This document shows positions 6,037-10,281 of a stretch of 10,281 bases of DNA, in pieces. Origin of the DNA: Nitrososphaerales archaeon TH526 (GTDB taxonomy: Archaea; Thermoproteota; Nitrososphaeria; Nitrososphaerales; Nitrososphaeraceae); contig JAATVR010000235.1 in assembly GCA_014523665.1 (NCBI GenBank), forward strand, positions 1 to 10,281. Reading direction: 5' to 3'. The notes beneath the pieces are model-generated. The model was given only the letters and a program-made list of their open reading frames with translations. It was not told the origin of the DNA and ran no database searches. A program made the position numbers and the translations under genes. The first letter of the stretch is position 1. The number at the start of each line of letters is the position of its first letter.

Positions 6037-6891
6037 GTGCCTAAAATACTCTTGAAAAAGGTAGGTATAATTGGTTTCGGAACTATAGGTTATCAAATCG
6101 CAAGATCAATAGATAAAAGAATTCTGTCATCAGCAAGGTTGGGCTTTATTGTTGATTCGTCCCATGGCAGACTGGAAATTGCAAAGAGTACCTTAACTAA
6201 CGACAAACCACAGACCTTTTCTGATGCAGATTCGTTTTTTCATTCTGAAGAATATATAGATACTCCCATTGTAGTTGAATCAGCTAGTGGGGTTGCTGTC
6301 CGTCAGTACGCCAGACACATCTTATCTGACGGGAAGTATCTAATCATTTTCAGTGTAGGTGAATTGGTTGATGACACGTTTATGAAGGAACTCGAATCAG
6401 AGGCCGTAGAACACACTGGGGTAATACATATTCCGACTGGAGCGATCGCTGGTATAGATGCTATAAAATCGGTCCGAAACCATTTGGACCAACTGACAAT
6501 TTCTACAACTAAGAATCCCAAATCGTTGGCTGGGGCTCCTTATTTCGACATATACAAGAATATTCATTTACATGAACTCACTGATAGGAGAGTATTGTAT
6601 GAAGGAGATGTTCGCAGAGCGGTCGAGTTGTTTCCTTCGAATGTAAATGTTTTTGCCGCCTTAGCACTCGCAACGGGTAACATTACCAAAATCAAAGTCA
6701 GAATAATTGTTGATCCAAACATACAGGTTAACCGACACGAAATAGATGTCAAAGGAGGGTTTGGCAATTTACAAATAGTTGTTAATAACGTGCCTCACCC
6801 TGAAAACCCCAGGACAAGCACATTGGCCGTACTATCAGCTCTTGAAGCAATAAGATCTGCGTGCAATGAAACGATTAAGATTGGAAGTTAA
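6037..6891 (+). CDS. nadX: L-aspartate dehydrogenase (NadX type)
   Basis: This enzyme oxidises L-aspartate to iminoaspartate with NAD(P)+, feeding NadA, and replaces the flavoprotein L-aspartate oxidase NadB. In its 284 residues the Rossmann loop is VGIIGFGTIG (9-18). VVESASG (79-85) and FSVGELVD (105-112) follow, then IPTGAIAGIDAI (132-143), TTKNPKSLAG (157-166), FPSNVNVFAALALA (199-212), the His-bearing VNRHEI (231-236), and NPRTSTLAVLSALEAI (257-272). These match the family order and length. The start is uncertain: GTG at 6037 gives the length used here, and TTG at 6052 would start directly before KKVGIIGFG. There is no ATG choice and no nearby TATA box, so it is probably read from the eS30 promoter. 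Confidence 0.9.
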   Translation: MPKILLKKVGIIGFGTIGYQIARSIDKRILSSARLGFIVDSSHGRLEIAKSTLTNDKPQTFSDADSFFHSEEYIDTPIVVESASGVAVRQYARHILSDGKYLIIFSVGELVDDTFMKELESEAVEHTGVIHIPTGAIAGIDAIKSVRNHLDQLTISTTKNPKSLAGAPYFDIYKNIHLHELTDRRVLYEGDVRRAVELFPSNVNVFAALALATGNITKIKVRIIVDPNIQVNRHEIDVKGGFGNLQIVVNNVPHPENPRTSTLAVLSALEAIRSACNETIKIGS

Positions 6892-6910
6892 AATCTAACC
6901 GCTACCACGA

Positions 6911-6918
6911 TTTATATA
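6911..6918 (+). promoter_or_regulatory. TATA box for the TRAM-domain gene
   Basis: TTTATATA is centred about 38 bases before the ATG at 6953. Transcription would start near 6941, leaving a leader of about 12 purine-rich bases. Confidence 0.6.
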
Positions 6919-6952
6919 GGGTAAGAGTAAGTGTTGTAACAAGGAATAAGGA

Positions 6953-7252
6953 ATGAGTTACGGTGGATTTAGAAGAAACGATAGTTTCGGACCAAAACCG
7001 GTAGAAACAGGAAAGGAGTATGACGTACAGATTTCCGAAATAAGCAGGAAAGGCGACGGAATTGCGCGTGTCCAGGGATTTGTTATATTTGTTAAGGATG
7101 GGAAAGTCGGTCAGAACGCAAAAATAAGAGTAACACAAGTTGGGAATCGGTTTGCAACAGCCGAGATAGTCAACGGGGCCACAGAGCAGTCTACCCCGAC
7201 GCAAGAAATCGCAAGTGGAAACCAAGACCAAGCAACTGAGACAGAAAACTAG
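6953..7252 (+). CDS. TRAM-domain RNA-binding protein
   Basis: This 99-residue protein has a single TRAM domain at about residues 15-75 (PVETGKEYDVQISEISRKGD, then GIARVQGFVIFV, GKVGQNAKIRVTQVGNRFATAEIV). TRAM is a small beta-barrel that binds RNA. Stand-alone archaeal TRAM proteins have been described as RNA chaperones related in role to cold-shock proteins. A short Gly/Arg-containing N-terminus (MSYGGFRRND) and an acidic, Gln/Thr-rich, probably disordered tail (about 76-99) flank it. It has its own strong TATA box 35 bases upstream and a hairpin/T-tract terminator downstream, so it is probably a single-gene unit. The domain is clear. The chaperone role comes from relatives and is not shown by this sequence. 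Confidence 0.88.
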   Translation: MSYGGFRRNDSFGPKPVETGKEYDVQISEISRKGDGIARVQGFVIFVKDGKVGQNAKIRVTQVGNRFATAEIVNGATEQSTPTQEIASGNQDQATETEN

Positions 7253-7331
7253 TTGGACGAATATCGGCTGTTCTAACAGATTGTTTAGCTAGATTTCAAT
7301 ACGGAATTGCATCCCGTGTGCATTTTTCATG

Positions 7332-7361
7332 AATCCTTTTTTAGGATTTATATCTTTTTTT
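7332..7361 (+). terminator. hairpin with T-tract downstream of the TRAM gene
   Basis: AATCCT (7332-7337) pairs with AGGATT (7343-7348) around five T residues, and a run of seven T follows at 7355-7361. This lies 80 bases after the TRAM stop and 15 bases before the end of the convergent SDR gene. T-rich tracts alone can terminate archaeal RNA polymerase. The T-run is on the plus strand, so it serves the TRAM transcript. Confidence 0.6.
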
Positions 7362-7375
7362 CATCAATTTAGAGG

Positions 7376-9172
7376 TCAATTACCAAGACAAAATATCGTT
7401 TCATTCTGGTGCTGATCGTTAGATCTAGATCTAGAGATCAAACTTACAAGGGAATCTCTCATCTGTCCTTCGTCCACCCTGCCGTTGTCAAAATTACCTG
7501 GCAGAGCCAGATACAAGCGAATCTTGGAACCTAAAACGTCGGATAGCTCTTGATTCGCAGTAACAACGAATGGCCTTAGAGCTCCTCTAAAAAGTTCAGC
7601 CCTCGCTTTGATTAGACCCGAAATTTTGTCACCACTTGGCCAGTCTGGTCCCACTATTATCACGTTCCCTGATGATTCTTTAAATCTGGTAGGTTCTTCT
7701 AATGCACCATCAGGTGCCATGATAGTAACCATATGTTTCGTCACCAATGCTGGAATATGAATAAATCTGTTGATCAGTGAGTCCCACTCTTGCTTTGAAA
7801 GCTCGAGCAATGATTTTGAATAATCTATTCGTCCAGTGAAGTGTATCAATCCATTAATAGGCCCATTACTGCTTTTGATCCTGTTCAAAGAATCACGTAA
7901 ATCCGACTCATCCGAAAGATCCACTTGATGTTGAGGGAATTCAGACAATTGTTCTATTTTTTTTGGAGCCACGATTATTATTTTCTTTAGTCCACTATTC
8001 ACCATCGTTTGGCAGAGACCCTCAATCCTCGACAGATCAAAGGAATCACTGGAGCTTATGCTTATTAGAATAGTTCCCAGGTTAGGGTGGGAATCCGTTT
8101 GCAGTACTACAGTAGAGACAGATGGTTTCACGGTATAGAATACTCGATCATTTGGTACTACCCGACCGTTTAACAGCCTACTTATTTTTTCTGAAGATAA
8201 TGTCAATACCATTTCAGCCACGTCTTCTTGAGAAAGAAATTCGCCATCGACAATCATTTTTTTAGTATTCTCTTGAATTTTTTCGGCTATATTGTACAAC
8301 TTGTTGGTAAGCTCTGAAATGTCGCGCTCTAGGTCATCTTGATTAGAATTTACATCGCTCCTAGTTTTTATAACTTCTTGAGCAATTTCTTTTACTCTCG
8401 ACGAGATCTCTGACGTGTTACTTCCTAAGTGAGGTAGAATTTTTGATAGAACAAGTTCTATAACGCTGGATTTCATGTTTTTGAATCCTCCGACTCTTAA
8501 AAATTCAGCAGCAGCCTTGGGATATACAGTTTTATAAATTCTGTCTGAGTGGACAGGACCAGGATTAGTCGCGACAGATCTGATTCCACGATCAGTCAGT
8601 TCCCATGCTAATGCTTCAGCAAGCCTATTTTTGGCTCCTTGCGCAGCCGTATATGGGGTTCTAAATCTATACGGCCGCTGTTCAAACTTGTTTTCTTCGG
8701 TGAAAAACGTACTGATGGTAATTATCTTGCCATTCTTCGACAGCAAGTCAAGGCCATGCACGGAGGTAAAGAACGTACCTGTTAGGTGAATTGCTACACA
8801 TTCCTTGAATTCTCCATGATCAGCATTTGTGAACACTTTAACTGGACCTGACACGCCAGCATTGTTTACTATAATATCCAGATTCTCGGAAGTACCTTTG
8901 ATCGCGGTGTACATTTTTATCAAAGACTGCTCATCAGATACGTCCACCCCAGGAAACGAAATTACTTTTGCAGAAGATCCTATAGACGACATTGTTTTTA
9001 ATAGAATTTCTTTGGTTTCGTCTAGTGGTTTCTGCCTTCTTCCCATGATAATAATGCTTGCACCTTTTTCAGCAAACTTTGTGGCTATTGCCTGCCCTAT
9101 TCCTGTCCCACTTCCAGTTATGAGAACGGTTTTTCCTTTAAAAGGCAAATTAGAGTTAACCTGGCTAGTCAC
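7376..9172 (-). CDS. double short-chain dehydrogenase/reductase protein, resembling the N-half of Chloroflexus malonyl-CoA reductase
   Basis: This 598-residue protein has two SDR-like domains. Domain 1 (about 10-255) has the cofactor loop TGSGTGIG (19-26), NNAG (103-106), a Ser in ITISTFF (Ser154), Tyr174 in TPYTAAQGAK, and PGPVHSDRI (204-212). A charged, coiled-coil-like helix spans about 255-305, and VAEMVLTLSSEKISRLLNG (318-336) is a typical SDR ending. Domain 2 (about 350-585) keeps alternating beta strands but lacks a glycine-rich cofactor loop. Double SDRs with this motif occur in the malonate semialdehyde reductase half of Chloroflexus malonyl-CoA reductase. In domain 1, the tetrad Asn and Lys appear replaced (His129, Gln178). 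The start is GTG at 9172, with no in-frame ATG upstream, and a TATA box is spaced for a leaderless mRNA. The family is clear; substrate and activity are not. Confidence 0.8.
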   Translation of the reverse strand: MTSQVNSNLPFKGKTVLITGSGTGIGQAIATKFAEKGASIIIMGRRQKPLDETKEILLKTMSSIGSSAKVISFPGVDVSDEQSLIKMYTAIKGTSENLDIIVNNAGVSGPVKVFTNADHGEFKECVAIHLTGTFFTSVHGLDLLSKNGKIITISTFFTEENKFEQRPYRFRTPYTAAQGAKNRLAEALAWELTDRGIRSVATNPGPVHSDRIYKTVYPKAAAEFLRVGGFKNMKSSVIELVLSKILPHLGSNTSEISSRVKEIAQEVIKTRSDVNSNQDDLERDISELTNKLYNIAEKIQENTKKMIVDGEFLSQEDVAEMVLTLSSEKISRLLNGRVVPNDRVFYTVKPSVSTVVLQTDSHPNLGTILISISSSDSFDLSRIEGLCQTMVNSGLKKIIIVAPKKIEQLSEFPQHQVDLSDESDLRDSLNRIKSSNGPINGLIHFTGRIDYSKSLLELSKQEWDSLINRFIHIPALVTKHMVTIMAPDGALEEPTRFKESSGNVIIVGPDWPSGDKISGLIKARAELFRGALRPFVVTANQELSDVLGSKIRLYLALPGNFDNGRVDEGQMRDSLVSLISRSRSNDQHQNETIFCLGN

Positions 9173-9193
9173 ATCAGTAGGGATTGAAAACTC

Positions 9194-9203
9194 ATATTTA
9201 AAT
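9194..9203 (-). promoter_or_regulatory. TATA box for the double-SDR gene
   Basis: ATTTAAATAT in the gene's sense is centred near 9199. Transcription would start at about 9173, essentially at the GTG start at 9172, so the mRNA is predicted to be leaderless. Confidence 0.5.
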
Positions 9204-9429
9204 CAATTTTGCATCCTTAATTTGCTCCCATTTTGCTAGTCACCAGAGAAGTAAGCTAGTTAAGAATGGGTGAAGTTAAGGTCATATACTCCCTTAGTTA
9301 CTGACCTATTCGTACAAATCATGCAGCGGGCTGCAAACAGAATAAGAAAGGTGTTAAAAGAAAACTCAATTTCGTTATTGTATGTCCCAAATTTGTCCTA
9401 AGCGTTGATTTTAAAAGAAGGAGGGACTT

Positions 9430-9984
9430 CTATGCCCGCCACCAATCTATACCTATGAAGTATACTTGTTTTTTCTTTAGTCTAGGACACGCGAGGATGA
9501 ACTGTTTCTTCACCGTAGTAGCCAACCTTCCACTCAAGACTATTGAAGTGGCAGTAATGTTTGTTGATGGAACATATACTGATATCAAAAAAGGAGCATG
9601 ATCGATACCAGGCCCTCGCTCATACACAGCAAAGTCACAGCCAAACTTTATGCCCGGAGAAACAATATAGCCCTTGTCTTTCAACACCTTAAATACAAGA
9701 TATTTTGCATCAAAATTGTCATACTGCTTCCTGCACAAAGTCTTTATTCTTTTGATTGATATTATTTTTCCAAATTTCGAGTGGATAGATAATTCTCCTT
9801 TCTCCACAAGGTAACAACCTTCAATTAAGTCAAGAACTATTGGGACTTCAAATTCGATTCCCTTTGGTTTGGAGATCCCAATCGGCTTACCGTAATATCC
9901 ATTGCCAAAAAGTATATGCGATTCTTCAATACTCCAAATAATTATCCTGTTTTCGATCAGCTGCCCTAGAACTGGTTCATACAT
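9430..9984 (-). CDS. endA: tRNA-splicing endonuclease
   Basis: EndA cuts bulge-helix-bulge motifs to remove introns from archaeal tRNA and rRNA precursors. The 184-residue length is that of a short homooligomeric archaeal form. The C-terminal catalytic domain (about 90-184) contains KYLVFKVLKDKGYIVSPGIK (94-113), then the catalytic Tyr121 in GCDFAVYE, His129 in DHAPFLI, and a Lys in the TTVKKQFILA motif (159 or 160). The N-terminal domain (about 1-85) includes the GNGYYGKP motif. The ATG at 9984 overlaps the stop of the upstream DUF47-like gene by one base (TGATG). A GTG at 9987 would add one residue and is less likely. The gene is therefore coupled to the one before it. A T-rich stretch just past the stop (minus sense, about 9411-9419) may be a weak terminator. 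Confidence 0.92.
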   Translation of the reverse strand: MYEPVLGQLIENRIIIWSIEESHILFGNGYYGKPIGISKPKGIEFEVPIVLDLIEGCYLVEKGELSIHSKFGKIISIKRIKTLCRKQYDNFDAKYLVFKVLKDKGYIVSPGIKFGCDFAVYERGPGIDHAPFLISVYVPSTNITATSIVLSGRLATTVKKQFILACPRLKKKQVYFIGIDWWRA

Positions 9985-10281
9985 CACATACTCAAAGCGA
10001 GGATTGTTAAAGAATCAGACGCTTCCTGGCACTTATCCGCCATACCCTCTATCCCTTCAATCGCATCTTTCAAGAGCAGCAAATCTTTGGTTACCGATAT
10101 CTCGTTCATAGCTTTTATTATAAGGCTCCTATGTCTATCATCCACCAATCTTTCCAACCTTTGAACTTCTTGAGCAAGTTCAATAGTACTTGATGGATTG
10201 ATACTCAGGGCTCTAGCCATCTCATTAAGTTTGAATGTTGCGTCAACTACCATACCGATCAACTCGTTAATGTCTTCTGCA
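9984..10281 (-). CDS. DUF47/PhoU-like protein, 3' part only
   Basis: Only the last 98 codons lie in the window. The frame stays open to the window edge, so the TTG at 10262 is not a real start and the N-terminal part is missing. The visible part is wholly alpha-helical with heptad-like hydrophobic spacing. It ends with LKDAIEGIEGMADKCQEASD, which resembles the second PhoU/DUF47 signature, where acidic residues bind metal clusters. DUF47 proteins usually sit beside low-affinity phosphate transporters and are thought to regulate phosphate uptake, but that neighbour would be outside this window. The stop overlaps the endA ATG by one base, so the two are cotranscribed. The assignment rests on helical pattern and the C-terminal motif. 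Confidence 0.72.
   Translation of the reverse strand, partial: AEDINELIGMVVDATFKLNEMARALSINPSSTIELAQEVQRLERLVDDRHRSLIIKAMNEISVTKDLLLLKDAIEGIEGMADKCQEASDSLTILALSM

Noticed and set aside
6902..7231. Minus-strand open frame of 109 codons opposite the TRAM gene
   Set aside because: The plus strand carries a clear TRAM domain with promoter and terminator; this frame is its complement.
8829..9239. Plus-strand open frame of 136 codons antisense to the start of the double-SDR gene
   Set aside because: It reads through the complement of the cofactor-binding motifs and over the SDR promoter; no domain or promoter of its own.
9321..9401. 26-codon plus-strand frame beginning ATG at 9321 in the SDR/endA gap
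   Set aside because: It is too short to judge, with no convincing promoter or motif.
9416..9458. A GAAGGAGGGA sequence six bases before an ATG at 9432 on the plus strand
   Set aside because: It looks like a strong ribosome-binding site, but the frame stops after eight codons and is antisense to the end of endA.

Overview
The window looks like a chromosomal segment of an archaeon, most likely a thaumarchaeon (Nitrososphaeria). It encodes archaeal-type proteins: Rpo7 with Spt4, ribosomal protein eS30, GTP-dependent dephospho-CoA kinase, the tRNA-splicing endonuclease EndA and a TRAM protein. Most transcription units start with an AT-rich TATA box about 25-40 bases before the start codon, and I see little sign of Shine-Dalgarno sites, so leaderless or short-leader mRNAs are likely. 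There are no mobile elements, tRNA or rRNA genes or CRISPR arrays. The segment reads as ordinary core chromosome. The lineage is inferred from protein style, not from a marker-gene search.

Layout. Positions 1-840 hold three small plus-strand genes: a TTG-initiated zinc-ribbon protein that resembles Elf1, an unrecognised 90-residue protein, and a Cys/His-rich 63-residue protein. Positions 909-2557 (minus) hold an Mrp/NBP35-type Fe-S carrier ATPase followed by dephospho-CoA kinase, overlapping by 4 bases. Positions 2806-4510 (plus) hold rpo7, spt4 and nadC in a tightly overlapped unit. nadA lies convergent to it at 4576-5520 (minus). A 309-base gap with divergent promoters and two neighbouring inverted repeats follows. 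Then come eS30 (5830-6009), an aspartate dehydrogenase gene (6037-6891) and a TRAM-domain gene (6953-7252), all plus, with a hairpin/T-tract terminator after the last. Positions 7376-9172 (minus) hold a double-SDR protein. Positions 9430-10281 (minus) hold endA and the 3' part of a DUF47/PhoU-like gene that runs off the window edge.

How the genes fit together. The strongest theme is cofactor synthesis. Aspartate dehydrogenase, quinolinate synthase (NadA) and quinolinate phosphoribosyltransferase (NadC) make up the whole route from L-aspartate to nicotinate mononucleotide. The dehydrogenase takes the place of the usual L-aspartate oxidase. NadA needs a [4Fe-4S] cluster and an Fe-S carrier is encoded nearby, while the kinase beside that carrier finishes CoA. 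Transcription and translation genes (Rpo7, Spt4, eS30, EndA, possibly Elf1) are interleaved with them.

The least conventional gene is the 598-residue double-SDR protein. Its architecture and a PGPxxSDRI motif resemble the N-terminal (malonate semialdehyde reductase) half of the Chloroflexus malonyl-CoA reductase. Its catalytic positions are altered, so its activity is an open question. I see no clearly new multi-gene system here.
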